From assembly GCA_007118975.1 (NCBI GenBank), contig SKQO01000004.1:16334-80333 (forward strand): a DNA stretch of 64,000 nt. Reading direction: 5' to 3'. Under the pieces are notes generated by a model. That model saw only the letters and a program-made list of their open reading frames with translations, did no database searches and was not told the origin of the DNA. Position 1 is the first letter of the stretch. Each line of letters opens with the position of its first letter. Below, in pieces: positions 27,815 through 37,130 of this stretch. The position numbers and the translations under genes are program-made. The stretch is from Halobacteriales archaeon (GTDB lineage Archaea; Halobacteriota; Halobacteria; Halobacteriales; SKNY01).

Positions 27815-28612
27815 TCAAGCGTTCTCAGTCCCGTCGACGTCTCTCGACGCGTGGTGATACGCCCCCAGGAGTGATTCAATCGATGGGAGTTCCAATCGTT
27901 CGTGGTGGGCAGTCAGTGGCGTGACGCTCACCGCTCCGTCGAGGATGGCACCGCGGTCCGTCTCGCTTTCCTCCTCCCACTCGCCGCTGGCCATGAGATC
28001 CCACGTCCCGTCCCTGATCTGGAGTTCATCACCGTTTTCTTCGACCGTGAGGGGGTGATGAGGTGACGGTGTCGTGACGCGCAGCCGAAGGGGATCCGGT
28101 GCGCCGAGCGGGACGTTCACGTTGAGGAGACCGTCGTCCGGCAACACCTGTTCCTGGGCCAGCTCGGTCGCCAGATACCTCCCGACATGGACGGCCTCAG
28201 TGAAATGCTTCCGGGTGGGACGCAGGGGCCAGCGGTCCTCTGGAACGTACAGCGAAAGTGCGATCGCCGGGACCCCCCGGAAGGCACCTTCGATAGCTGC
28301 ACTGACCGTGCCCGACCGACCCAGGGTGTACGCACCGACGTTTGCCCCGACATTGCACCCGGCAACGACGAGATCCGGATCGAGATCGAGGCCTTCCAGG
28401 CCGACAATCACGCAATCGGCCGGCGTCCCGGTTACAACCCGACCGGTTGGCGCCTCCCGGACCGAAACCGAATCCGAGCGTAGCCGACCGACCCCACTGT
28501 GATCTTCCGCTGGGGCGAGCACGGATACGTCGCCGATTTCATCCAGGGAATCGACCAGCGCATGTAATCCCGGGCTGTCGTGTCCGTCGTCGTTCGTGAC
28601 CAGCACCTCCAT
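27815..28612 (-). CDS. surE: 5'/3'-nucleotidase SurE
   Basis: A 265-residue metal-dependent nucleotidase. The N-terminal VTNDDGHDSPG supplies the two metal-binding aspartates; GTPADCVIVGL and VAGCNVGANVGAYTLGRSGTVSAA are typical. The start at 28612 (MEVLVTNDDG) is used; an upstream ATG at 28630 would add six residues. It is the last gene of the minus run M24 peptidase - tyrA - rsm22-like - surE, 47 bases after the preceding gene. Confidence 0.9.
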   Translation of the reverse strand: MEVLVTNDDGHDSPGLHALVDSLDEIGDVSVLAPAEDHSGVGRLRSDSVSVREAPTGRVVTGTPADCVIVGLEGLDLDPDLVVAGCNVGANVGAYTLGRSGTVSAAIEGAFRGVPAIALSLYVPEDRWPLRPTRKHFTEAVHVGRYLATELAQEQVLPDDGLLNVNVPLGAPDPLRLRVTTPSPHHPLTVEENGDELQIRDGTWDLMASGEWEEESETDRGAILDGAVSVTPLTAHHERLELPSIESLLGAYHHASRDVDGTENA

Positions 28613-28659
28613 ACGGAACGAATCCCCCATGGGCGAGCAAAAACACTCGGGCCTTGGAT

Positions 28660-30096
28660 TCAGCCCGGCGGCACGCGATCGACGACTGCATCCTCGTCCA
28701 CTACGACGTTATAGGCAGCTTCATCGTCGTTCCACAGCAACAGCCCCCCTTCGATAATGACGACGTCCCCGTAGTCGGCAGTGCGTAGTGCTTCGTTGAG
28801 GGTAGTCTCCCGCGTTAACACGGCGAAATGGGGCGTATCCTGGCTGCCATCACCAACGCGGTAGAGCGGTGGTGCTCCCGGCTCGCGAAGTGTTCGGCTC
28901 AGCTTGACCACGGCAATATCAACCCGACTCGTTACAGCCGCCGCCGATTCGGCCAATGGTGCGAATGTACCCCGATCCGGCCTGAACGTACTTCGCCGTC
29001 GCCCGTCCCGCCGGAGGATGCTGTAACTGAAGCGCACCTCTCGGTGGACGAATTCCCGAGTCGCTACTGGGCGCTTGCCGCTGGTTCGTCCGCTCCCTTC
29101 GTCCAGCGATCGCTGGAAGCGCGGGATCGAAATCGGCGATCGTTCGTCGAACGACCAGCACTCGTCTGTCGGCCGACGCCCCGGCCAGAGCCTGAGCGTG
29201 GGCGCGAAAACGTCGACCGAGTCGTTCCCGTCGACGATGGCCCGTTCTACCTCCCGGAGATGCAGGCTCGTTCGTCGATCCGCCGGAGCGACACACACGA
29301 GGACTCCATCAGTATCGAGGTCGCGGAGCAACCGGCGAACGACGTTCACCGGCTCGTCGAGTTCGCTCAACACGTTCGCCAGGAGGACGAGATCGTAGGC
29401 TCCCGTCGGTTCGAACGATTCGATCGTCCTCTCCTCGATCGACCAGTGAAAGTTCGGCCCGGTTTCCCGGAGCATTGCGCGCAACACCGTCGTCGCCGCA
29501 CTCGGTTCGACAGCGCGATAGTCGACGACTGCTTCCTCGCCGACGTACGCAGCCAATCCAAGTGCGGGACCACCGACACCTGCACCGACGTCGAGGACGC
29601 GGAGTTCCCGCGACAGCAAGCCACGTTGGCCCAGCTGGTCAAGAACGTACTGGACGCTTGCGAAGTATATAGGCAGGTGATAGATCGCGTATCCCAGCGC
29701 CGTCGCCAGGTCATACTCGACTGCATCGCCGGCGAAATAATCGGCTTTGAACGCACGAATCAGCCCCCGGAGCTCGTCGCCGGCGTCCCCCTCCCACCAC
29801 GTCGGGCCGAATCGGCCCTCAAGTAGGCCCTCCAGGACGTTCGCGTACCGTTCCGGCAATCGCTCCACCTGATCGAAGGACGGTGCGAGCGGAGAAGTCG
29901 TATCTATCGGCGCGAACGTTCCATCCGCACGTTCCTGCAGAGAAAGCTCTAGCGCGTGAGCGCGAAGGATCGACCGGATCTCTCCGGGGTGAAGCTCCGC
30001 CGTCACGTACTCCGTTAATTCCGCTGGATCGATCGGTCTGACCGAGCGAAGGTATTTGGCCGCGTCGAGAACCTGCGTTTCTACCGAGCCTGTCAT
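28660..30096 (-). CDS. Rsm22-like small ribosomal subunit methyltransferase family protein
   Basis: A 478-residue SAM-dependent methyltransferase-like protein. Motif I is VLDVGAGVGGPALGLAAYVG at about residues 166-185, followed by an acidic residue at motif II (YRAVEP) and LVLLANVLSELDE. The Rsm22 family is involved in small subunit maturation in mitochondria; the haloarchaeal role is not established. The C-terminal third (from about 370) is beta-rich and may be an OB-like domain. The gene overlaps tyrA by four bases. Confidence 0.75.
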   Translation of the reverse strand: MTGSVETQVLDAAKYLRSVRPIDPAELTEYVTAELHPGEIRSILRAHALELSLQERADGTFAPIDTTSPLAPSFDQVERLPERYANVLEGLLEGRFGPTWWEGDAGDELRGLIRAFKADYFAGDAVEYDLATALGYAIYHLPIYFASVQYVLDQLGQRGLLSRELRVLDVGAGVGGPALGLAAYVGEEAVVDYRAVEPSAATTVLRAMLRETGPNFHWSIEERTIESFEPTGAYDLVLLANVLSELDEPVNVVRRLLRDLDTDGVLVCVAPADRRTSLHLREVERAIVDGNDSVDVFAPTLRLWPGRRPTDECWSFDERSPISIPRFQRSLDEGSGRTSGKRPVATREFVHREVRFSYSILRRDGRRRSTFRPDRGTFAPLAESAAAVTSRVDIAVVKLSRTLREPGAPPLYRVGDGSQDTPHFAVLTRETTLNEALRTADYGDVVIIEGGLLLWNDDEAAYNVVVDEDAVVDRVPPG

Positions 30097-30842
30097 TGAC
30101 GGTCTCGACTACGCTCGCTTGCCTCCCGGTACAACTTCACAAAATCCTCCCGGTCAGCTTCCGCGACGGTACGGGCGGCACGAGCCACGTCGTCGGCGCC
30201 ATCGAACGTTGCCTGAATGTCGGCGTACACGTGTGGGGACCCGTCTAGAACGCCAGCTGCGAGCTCATCGATTCCAGTGGAGATGGGGGTGTGAAATCCC
30301 GCCCGTACGGGCTCGGCCGCCAGGGCGTACGCCAGGATGGCGGCATGCGTTTTTACCTGGACTGTCTCCATGGCCTCATCGTGTTCCTCGGGGGTGGTAT
30401 CCACCAGCTGACAACCCTTCGCGCGTAATTGCTCGCGGATTCGGGCCGCCATCTTCCCCTCGTTCTCGGCCACGATTGCCACATTTCCCGGTGCGTTCGC
30501 GGGGGCGAACAGCGGATGCAAGCTCAGTCGTTCGCAATCGGGAGCTGCTGCTCTCATTGCCCGGACTGGCCCGGTCATCGTCCCACTGAGATCGACGACC
30601 GCGCGATCGGCGAGGCCGGCATACCGGGTTATCACATCCTCGACCGCCGGCATCGGCACCGCAATACAGACGAGGTTCGCCCGCTCGTCCGTGTCCGGGG
30701 AAAGGACTTGCCCGCCGTGCGCGGTGGCCGCGGTCCCGGCCGCCGATTCGTCCGCATCGATAAACCCGAGACTGGTATCCGCAGGGAGGGTTTCAGCAAA
30801 CCACGACCCCATCTCCCCGGCCCCCACGATCACCGCGTCCAT
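30093..30842 (-). CDS. tyrA: Prephenate dehydrogenase
   Basis: A 249-residue enzyme of tyrosine synthesis. The N-terminal Rossmann motif is VIVGAGEMGSWFAE, and the C-terminal helical domain has SLHPLFAP, with the histidine of the active site, and TPEEHDEAMETVQVKTHAA. It is shorter than the bacterial enzyme and has no ACT domain. It oxidises prephenate to 4-hydroxyphenylpyruvate and thus follows the chorismate mutase of the same block. Confidence 0.87.
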   Translation of the reverse strand: MDAVIVGAGEMGSWFAETLPADTSLGFIDADESAAGTAATAHGGQVLSPDTDERANLVCIAVPMPAVEDVITRYAGLADRAVVDLSGTMTGPVRAMRAAAPDCERLSLHPLFAPANAPGNVAIVAENEGKMAARIREQLRAKGCQLVDTTPEEHDEAMETVQVKTHAAILAYALAAEPVRAGFHTPISTGIDELAAGVLDGSPHVYADIQATFDGADDVARAARTVAEADREDFVKLYREASERSRDRQ

Positions 30843-30881
30843 CGTGTGGGCGCTGGCCGTGGGACGCCTAAAGCGGTTCGT

Positions 30882-32054
30882 TTAGACGACGAATTGTTTT
30901 TCGTAGTCGGTGAGGTTCTCGTGGCCGTCCTCGGTGATGACGACCAGGTCCTCGATTCTGATCCCGCCGACCGACGGGTCGTATACACCCGGTTCGATCG
31001 TGACAACGTGACCGACTTCGAGCTCCTCGCCGACCGTGTTAACCGACGGCGCCTCGTGGACCTCCAGCCCGACGCCGTGACCCGTCCCGTGGACGAAACC
31101 CCGATCGGTTCCTTCGTCGCTTCGCGTCGTCGGAATACCTGCTTCTTCGTAGACGTCACACACCGCATCATGGACAGCGGCTCCGGTGACACCAGGGGAT
31201 AACATGTCGAGGGCTGTCTCGAGCGCCGCTTCGGTACGGTCGTACCAGGCACGGGCGGTCTCGGATGGTTCACCCACGCAGAACGTCCGGGTCATATCGG
31301 CGTGATATTTGGTTTCCTTTTCACGCGGGAAAATGTCGACCACGATGGGCTCGTTCGGCGACAGCGGCCCGTTCCCACGGTGGTGGGGATCGGCCGCCTG
31401 CTCGCCGCCGGCCACAATGGTCTCCTCCAGCGCGCATCCGTTGCGGACGAGGGTGACTTCGATCTCCTCTTTCAGTCGTTCGCTGGTGAGCGTCTCCCCC
31501 TCCGCCTGCAACACCCCGTCCGCTACCGTCGCATCGGACAACAAAGATTGCACACGGCGCATCGAGCGCTCCGTAGCTCGCTGGGCCTCCCGGATCGCCG
31601 CAACCTCCTCGTCGGTCTTCACCGCACGAATGTCACCGAGGATGTCCTCGGTCGTCACTTCTACACCGATATCCGCCGCCCGGAGTCCCTCGGCTCGTCC
31701 GAGGGGAAACCGTTCGGGAACGGCGACACGGTTGACGTCTCGCGAGCGCACGAACTCGACGGCCACCAGACGCTGTGCCTCGGGTGCGCCGTGTTCCTCC
31801 ACCTTCTCCCGATACGAAAAATCCACCGGCGCTGCGACCGTGTCGGCGAAGCTATCCTCGCGGGCGAGCCCCCGATCGAGCCCCCGAACGAGGAGATGGA
31901 CGGTCCCGTTCACGTAGAGACTCGTAAAGGGGTCGACGGCGCCAAACCCGGTGACGTACCGTTGGTCTGCGTTCGTTCCGGGGGCATCGATCAGGTAGCC
32001 ATCGACGCCCATCGCCGACAGATGGTCGTCGAGCGCGTCAAGCTCACGTCGCAT
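30882..32054 (-). CDS. M24-family metallopeptidase (Xaa-Pro dipeptidase/aminopeptidase type)
   Basis: A 390-residue creatinase-fold peptidase. The five metal ligands appear as D in VVDIFPRE, D in HADMTRTF, H in [14 protein letters not shown] in TIEPGVY and E in GIRIEDLV. An N-terminal domain of about 130 residues precedes the catalytic part, as in prolidase/PepQ. It probably cleaves X-Pro bonds. It heads the minus run ending with surE and is divergent from aroA. Confidence 0.88.
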   Translation of the reverse strand: MRRELDALDDHLSAMGVDGYLIDAPGTNADQRYVTGFGAVDPFTSLYVNGTVHLLVRGLDRGLAREDSFADTVAAPVDFSYREKVEEHGAPEAQRLVAVEFVRSRDVNRVAVPERFPLGRAEGLRAADIGVEVTTEDILGDIRAVKTDEEVAAIREAQRATERSMRRVQSLLSDATVADGVLQAEGETLTSERLKEEIEVTLVRNGCALEETIVAGGEQAADPHHRGNGPLSPNEPIVVDIFPREKETKYHADMTRTFCVGEPSETARAWYDRTEAALETALDMLSPGVTGAAVHDAVCDVYEEAGIPTTRSDEGTDRGFVHGTGHGVGLEVHEAPSVNTVGEELEVGHVVTIEPGVYDPSVGGIRIEDLVVITEDGHENLTDYEKQFVV

Positions 32055-32131
32055 ACTCCGGCATACCGGAGCGCTGCCAAATGCCTGCCGACTCCGGTAG
32101 GCTGATAGTTGCTACCTCCCGCACACATGGC

Positions 32132-33412
32132 ATGAACGTCCGGATCAGACCGTCGACCGTCGCGGGTACCGTCCAGGCGCCGCCGTCGAAAAGCTACACC
32201 CATCGCGCGATCCTTGCCGGGGGACTGTCCGATAGCGCGACCGTTCGGGATCCACTCATGAGTGCCGATACGAAAGCCACGATGGGTGCCGTCGAAGCGT
32301 ACGGAGGCGAGGTAGATCGAGAGACCGACGAACTGTCGATCCAGGGCGTCGACGGCCGACCGCAGGTTCCGGCTGACGTGATCGATTGTCACAACAGCGG
32401 GACCACCATGCGACTGGTGACGGGGACGGCCGCGCTGGTTGACGGGACCACCGTGCTGACGGGGGATGAGTCCCTCCGCGCTCGTCCCCAGGGGCCGTTG
32501 CTTGAGGCGCTCGTCGCACTGGGTGCACAAGCACAGAGCACGCGGGAAAATGGCCAGGCGCCGCTGGTCGTGACCGGGCCGATTGCGGGCGGCGCTGTCG
32601 CGGTTCGTGGCGACGTTTCCTCGCAATACATTACCTCGTTGCTGATGGCAGGGGCGTGTACGGCTGACGGCATCGAGATCGAGCTGACGACGCCACTGAA
32701 ATCAGCCCCGTACGTCGAGATCACCCGGGAGGTGCTTTCGGCGTTCGGTGTCAGTACACAGCGGACGGATGCCGGCTTTTACGTCGATGGTGGGCAATCC
32801 TACCGGGCGGAGACCTACCCCGTCCCGGGGGACTTCTCCTCGATTTCCTATCTCCTGGGGACGGGCGTCGTGGCGTCGCCGGACGGGCTAACCATCGACG
32901 GCGCCGTCCCGAGCTCCCAGGGGGACACAGCTATCGTCGACGTGGTCCAGGAGATGGGTGGTGCGGTGACGTGGAATCAGGATGCGGGGACCCTCACAGC
33001 GACCAAATCCCCGCTGACCGGCACCACGGTCGATGTCGGGGACACCCCCGATCTACTCCCGACGATCGCCGCACTCGGGGCGATCGCGGGCGGTACCACC
33101 CGGCTGACCAACTGCGAGCACGTCCGATACAAGGAAACCGATCGGGTGGACGCCATGGCGACCGAGCTGGCCAAAATGGGCGCAGACGTGGAGGAATCGC
33201 AAGACGAACTGGTTGTCCACGGTGGGCGGACGACCCTCGAGGGGGCAGTCGTCGACGGCTACCACGACCACCGGATAATCATGTCGCTGTGTCTCGCGGG
33301 ACTCGGTGCCTCGGGGGAGACGACAGTCCGTGGTGCCGAACACGTCGACGTCTCCTTTCCGGATTTCTTCGACGTGCTCTCCGGGATCGGCGCCACTGTA
33401 ACCCGCGAATGA
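32132..33412 (+). CDS. aroA: 3-Phosphoshikimate 1-carboxyvinyltransferase (EPSP synthase)
   Basis: A 426-residue enzyme of the shikimate pathway. Family features: [18 protein letters not shown] at the N-terminus, [19 protein letters not shown] [13 protein letters not shown] near residue 85, and [20 protein letters not shown] and [16 protein letters not shown] near the C-terminus. The start at 32132 ([12 protein letters not shown]) gives the normal N-terminus; an earlier in-frame start adds 17 residues. It is followed by aroC after 49 bases. Confidence 0.93.
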   Translation: MNVRIRPSTVAGTVQAPPSKSYTHRAILAGGLSDSATVRDPLMSADTKATMGAVEAYGGEVDRETDELSIQGVDGRPQVPADVIDCHNSGTTMRLVTGTAALVDGTTVLTGDESLRARPQGPLLEALVALGAQAQSTRENGQAPLVVTGPIAGGAVAVRGDVSSQYITSLLMAGACTADGIEIELTTPLKSAPYVEITREVLSAFGVSTQRTDAGFYVDGGQSYRAETYPVPGDFSSISYLLGTGVVASPDGLTIDGAVPSSQGDTAIVDVVQEMGGAVTWNQDAGTLTATKSPLTGTTVDVGDTPDLLPTIAALGAIAGGTTRLTNCEHVRYKETDRVDAMATELAKMGADVEESQDELVVHGGRTTLEGAVVDGYHDHRIIMSLCLAGLGASGETTVRGAEHVDVSFPDFFDVLSGIGATVTRE

Positions 33413-33461
33413 CCGGCGGAACCTTGTAAGCTTCAAATGGGTCGGGGGCCCACCGGAGGAC

Positions 33462-34613
33462 ATGAACGGAAACCGGTTCGGGCGGTTGTTTCAGGTCACG
33501 ACCTACGGGGAGAGCCACGGCCCCGCGATGGGCGTGACGATCAGCGGGTGTCCGGCCGGCCTCGAACTCGCCGAAGACGACATCCAGGTGGAGCTGGACC
33601 GTCGGAAGCCGGGGCAGTCGATGATTACCACCAGTCGGGACGAGCCGGACGCAGTCACGATCAACAGCGGACTCCAGGACGGTTACACCACGGGCACGCC
33701 GCTCGGGATGGTGATCCAAAACAAAGACGCGCGTTCCGGCAAGTACGAACCATTCATTACCGCCCCGCGACCGAGCCACGGTGATTTCACGTACTCCGCC
33801 AAGTTCGGCACGCGCAACTGGGGTGGTGGCGGCCGATCTTCGGCCCGGGAAACGGTCAACTGGGTCGCCGCAGGTGCCGTCGCGAAGAAGTTATTGGCCA
33901 CCGAAGGGGTGGACATTCAGGCCCACGTCAACCAAATCGGCGACGTTCGGGCGGAAAACGTCTCCTTCGAGCAGATGCGCGAGCACACCGAGGACAACGA
34001 AGTCCGCTGTGCTGACCCGACGGCTGCCGAAGCCATGATCGATCGCATCGAGCAGTACCAGGGCGAAGGGGACTCGATCGGCGGAAGCATCCATTTCGAG
34101 GCGCGTGGCGTCCCCCGGGGTCTCGGTGCACCCCGATTCGACGCCGTGGAGGCACGGTTGGGGCAAGCCATGCTGAGCATCCCCGCGACCACCGCGTTCG
34201 AATTCGGGCTCGGACGCACCGCCCGTGAATACACCGGGTCCGAACGCAACGAGGATTGGACGATCGACGATGCGGACGATCTGGTTCCGGTCGGTAACGA
34301 CCACGGCGGCCTCCAAGGCGGCATTACCACCGGTCAGCCGATCTTCGGCGAGGTGACCCTCCACGCGCCGACGTCGATCCCCAAAGAGCAACGGACCGTA
34401 GACTGGGAGACCGGCGAGGAGAAAACGATCCAAGTGATCGGTCGCCATGATCCGGTGTTACCACCGCGCGGCGTGCCGGTCGTTGAGGCGATGGTGGCGC
34501 TGACGCTCGTCGATTTCATGCTGCTCGCGGGGCGAATCAATCCGGACCGGCTCGACGGAGACCTCGGCGAATACCGAACCGAGTACCACCCTCGCTCGCC
34601 CGGAAATCAGTGA
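33462..34613 (+). CDS. aroC: Chorismate synthase
   Basis: A 383-residue FMN-dependent enzyme. Conserved signatures: GNRFGRLFQVTTYGESHG at the N-terminus, TKPSHGDFTYSAKFG-like PRPSHGDFTYSAKFG, GRSSARETVNWVAAGAVA and GGLQGGITTGQPI. It makes chorismate from EPSP, feeding the chorismate mutase and tryptophan branches. It follows aroA in the same direction, so the two probably form one transcript. Confidence 0.94.
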   Translation: MNGNRFGRLFQVTTYGESHGPAMGVTISGCPAGLELAEDDIQVELDRRKPGQSMITTSRDEPDAVTINSGLQDGYTTGTPLGMVIQNKDARSGKYEPFITAPRPSHGDFTYSAKFGTRNWGGGGRSSARETVNWVAAGAVAKKLLATEGVDIQAHVNQIGDVRAENVSFEQMREHTEDNEVRCADPTAAEAMIDRIEQYQGEGDSIGGSIHFEARGVPRGLGAPRFDAVEARLGQAMLSIPATTAFEFGLGRTAREYTGSERNEDWTIDDADDLVPVGNDHGGLQGGITTGQPIFGEVTLHAPTSIPKEQRTVDWETGEEKTIQVIGRHDPVLPPRGVPVVEAMVALTLVDFMLLAGRINPDRLDGDLGEYRTEYHPRSPGNQ

Positions 34614-34622
34614 CCGACCGGG

Positions 34623-35072
34623 CTACCCGAACTCGCGGCGGGTGATCCGGCATCGAACGGTTTCGTCGACCTCTCGCAGATCGTACGTGGGGAGGTCTCC
34701 TCCGGCCCCTTGTAGATACATGGGATCGACGAGGTTCCCCTTGACGACGCCGTAGACCTTGAACCACTCCCCGACCTCGGTCGGATCGATCCGTTCACCG
34801 CGAATCTCCTGTGCGAGCCGCCGGGAAAGCCAGTCTTCTTCACTGATACTCGGGTCCCGCACCATGGCATCACGCGTGAACCGAGTGAGATACCAGTTGA
34901 GATCGTTCAACAAGGAGACGGCCGCCCCGAGACTGACCGTCGACATCGCGATCGTGTTTCTCCATGGTCTCCGGAGCTCGTAGGTCAAAAGCGCCTCCCG
35001 GGAGGTTTCACGACCGAGCAGTTCGTTCCGCAGGTCGACGTCTTCGTTGCCGACCAGACAGACCTCGGTCAC
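34623..35072 (-). CDS. Protein resembling haloarchaeal DUF5804
   Basis: A 149-residue soluble protein of unknown function. N-terminal MTEVCLVGNEDVDLRNELL, a central helical SLGAAVSLLNDLNWYLTRF and an acidic C-terminal part with TYDLREVDETVRCRITRREFG. It overlaps the 3' end of thiI by four bases, suggesting co-translation, but no role in thiolation is known to me. Confidence 0.62.
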   Translation of the reverse strand: MTEVCLVGNEDVDLRNELLGRETSREALLTYELRRPWRNTIAMSTVSLGAAVSLLNDLNWYLTRFTRDAMVRDPSISEEDWLSRRLAQEIRGERIDPTEVGEWFKVYGVVKGNLVDPMYLQGAGGDLPTYDLREVDETVRCRITRREFG

Positions 35073-36331
35073 GCCCTCGACACCGGCGGAGCCACCGAAT
35101 CCGCTTCTCTCGTGACGTCGAACGGTAGGTCATCCACGCCCGGGTCCAGGTCGATCCGCTCCGCTCGATCGACGGCATCAGCAACGGCTTCGAGAAGCCA
35201 CTCGGATTCTACCGCTGCGGTATCGGCAGGATTTGTGCGTGTTGCCGGTTGATCCGGTGCGATGCGGTTACAGCCGGCGGGAATCCGTGCGGTCCGAAAC
35301 GTCCCGATCGATTTGGCGCGCTCGACGATGTGATGCTTGTCGATATTCACGAGCGGCCGATAGATCGGTCTCGTCGTGACCGCTGACGTAGCTGCGAGAT
35401 TGTGACCCGTTTGGCTCGACTTCTGCCCGAGCGACTCTCCACTCACGAGCGCCTGCGCGCCGACTTCGTCGGCAATCGATTCGGCGACGCGGAACATGAA
35501 CCGGCGCAAGAGCAGCATCCGCATCGACCCGGTGTTCTCCACCAGCCACTCCCCGACGTCTCCGACCGGCACACGATAACACGGCTGTTCGTGTCCGGCG
35601 GCGAGGGCACCGAGGGTCCGGGCACTCTCGAGCGCTCGAGCCACGTGATCCGGGCCGCCGTACGCTTCAAAATCAAAATACACCGGGACGATGCTGACCC
35701 CACGTCGCATCATTTCCCAGGCCGCCACCGGCGAGTCGATCCCGCCGCTGATCATCGCGACCGCGGTCCCCTGTGTCCCGAGCGGAAAGCCGCCCGGACC
35801 GCGTTGCTTTTCGGTGAAGAGGTACGCCTCCGTTTCCCGGCACTCTACGTGGAAGGTAATGTCGGGATCGTCCAGATCCACGCTGGGATCGAAGTCACCG
35901 TCGACAGCCTCCCAGATTGCCGATCCACCGCGCTCCTCGATGTGGGCGCTAGTAAACGGATGACGCCCTTTCGATCCCGCGCGACGTGCCCTGACGGCGA
36001 AGGTCCCATCGCGATATACGACGGGTGCGATCTCCGCGAGCGCCACCTCGATGGCTTCAATCTCCGGTGGAACAGTCAAACAGGGGCTTGCCGAGGAGAC
36101 ACCACAGGTCCAACGAGCCGCCCGAGTGGCCGGAACAATCGAGGCGGGCGACACCTGAACGTACAACCGACCGCGTTCCCGTTCGACCTCCGCATCGACC
36201 TCGGACCGAGAGAGCATCGCCGCGAGATTGCACCGGAGCCGTTCCTCCATCCGCGCCTGGACACGATTGCTCTTCGTCCCCAGCTCGCCGTGACGAACGA
36301 GCACCGTGTCCGCCTCCGGCGGTGGCTGCAT
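35069..36331 (-). CDS. thiI: tRNA 4-thiouridine sulfurtransferase
   Basis: A 420-residue protein. An NFLD/THUMP region (about 1-170, with GTKSNRVQARMEERLRCNL) is followed by the PP-loop ATP pyrophosphatase motif SGGIDSPVAAWEMMRRG at about 190-206 and a C-terminal QKSSQTGHNLAATSAVTTRP segment. No rhodanese domain is present. The start at 36331 (MQPPPEADTVL) lies 25-30 bases after a TATA element. ThiI makes s4U in tRNA; in archaea it may use a different sulphur donor. Confidence 0.88.
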   Translation of the reverse strand: MQPPPEADTVLVRHGELGTKSNRVQARMEERLRCNLAAMLSRSEVDAEVERERGRLYVQVSPASIVPATRAARWTCGVSSASPCLTVPPEIEAIEVALAEIAPVVYRDGTFAVRARRAGSKGRHPFTSAHIEERGGSAIWEAVDGDFDPSVDLDDPDITFHVECRETEAYLFTEKQRGPGGFPLGTQGTAVAMISGGIDSPVAAWEMMRRGVSIVPVYFDFEAYGGPDHVARALESARTLGALAAGHEQPCYRVPVGDVGEWLVENTGSMRMLLLRRFMFRVAESIADEVGAQALVSGESLGQKSSQTGHNLAATSAVTTRPIYRPLVNIDKHHIVERAKSIGTFRTARIPAGCNRIAPDQPATRTNPADTAAVESEWLLEAVADAVDRAERIDLDPGVDDLPFDVTREADSVAPPVSRA

Positions 36332-36353
36332 GGCTAAATGGTTGCCCGGCCCC

Positions 36354-36362
36354 CATATATAC
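36354..36362 (-). promoter_or_regulatory. TATA box of thiI
   Basis: The minus strand reads GGTATATAT, about 25 bases upstream of the ATG at 36331, which implies a leaderless or nearly leaderless transcript. Confidence 0.6.
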
Positions 36363-36465
36363 CGACTTCGACGACAGCCGGATCGTGCCGGCGGGGAGAA
36401 ACACTCAACCGAGGCCATCCCAGTGCTTTGCAGCCGAACGCTGCGGAGGTATGATCGATGACCGA

Positions 36466-37011
36466 TCAACCGACAAGGACCAGTTCCAAGTATGAGGCCG
36501 TCACGTTTTCGACGCCCGCCAACGCGAGATCGTCCTCCAGGGCCGCCACTGTCGCACGTGCGGCCTCGAGTTCCCCGGGTGCCGCATGGGTTTCGATCTC
36601 GACGAATTCACCGAGCCCGTCGACCTCGTCCAGGCAGATGTTGATATCGTCCTCGACGTACACCGCACGGCGCTTGCGCACCGATCCGGCCTCCTCGAAT
36701 CCCAGGGCCTCGAGGATCGAACGGAGTTGGGCACCGTCCGTGACGCCGATTTCTCGCTCAATGCGCGTTTTCGTGTCCGTGTCGACGCGCGGTCCCTTGT
36801 ATGTCAACCGAACACTGGCGTTCGCTTCGTCACCGGGAGCAGATTCCCGCCGGATCCGTAGCGCCTCATCCGTGTCCGCAAAGTCGCGATTGGGGTGGTC
36901 CCAGTACGTGTCGTCCTGGATCACTGTCTCCACAAGCGTCGCCTCCCGGGCTTCGAGCGTTTCCCGGACGTCCCGGTGGGAGGCCCGGACCTTCCGCTCA
37001 AGCTCGTACAT
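36466..37011 (-). CDS. cyaB: CYTH-domain protein (class IV adenylate cyclase CyaB / thiamine triphosphatase type)
   Basis: A 181-residue CYTH protein. The signature E3-x-E5-x-K7 (MYELERK) opens it, followed by paired acid/basic strands such as EALRIRRES, SVRLTYKGPR and the C-terminal EFVEIETHA. CYTH enzymes cleave or cyclise triphosphates with divalent metal; the archaeal substrate is not settled. The ATG at 37011 is used because it gives the signature at the N-terminus; earlier in-frame starts extend to 37080. It diverges from an FKBP gene. Confidence 0.85.
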   Translation of the reverse strand: MYELERKVRASHRDVRETLEAREATLVETVIQDDTYWDHPNRDFADTDEALRIRRESAPGDEANASVRLTYKGPRVDTDTKTRIEREIGVTDGAQLRSILEALGFEEAGSVRKRRAVYVEDDINICLDEVDGLGEFVEIETHAAPGELEAARATVAALEDDLALAGVENVTASYLELVLVG

Positions 37012-37130
37012 ACGACTACTCGGGCGGCCCACCGGGAAAGAGGCGTCTATCTCGCGCCCCGGTGACACACCGCGCGGCATTGATCCATCGAAACGGTGTT
37101 CTTAAGGCCCGAACATCACCTTGACCCGAT

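Noticed and set aside
27472..27879. Minus-strand frame of 135 codons spanning the spacer
   Set aside because: Repeated Ser/Gly/Pro-rich, no motif, and it overlaps the end of surE in another frame.
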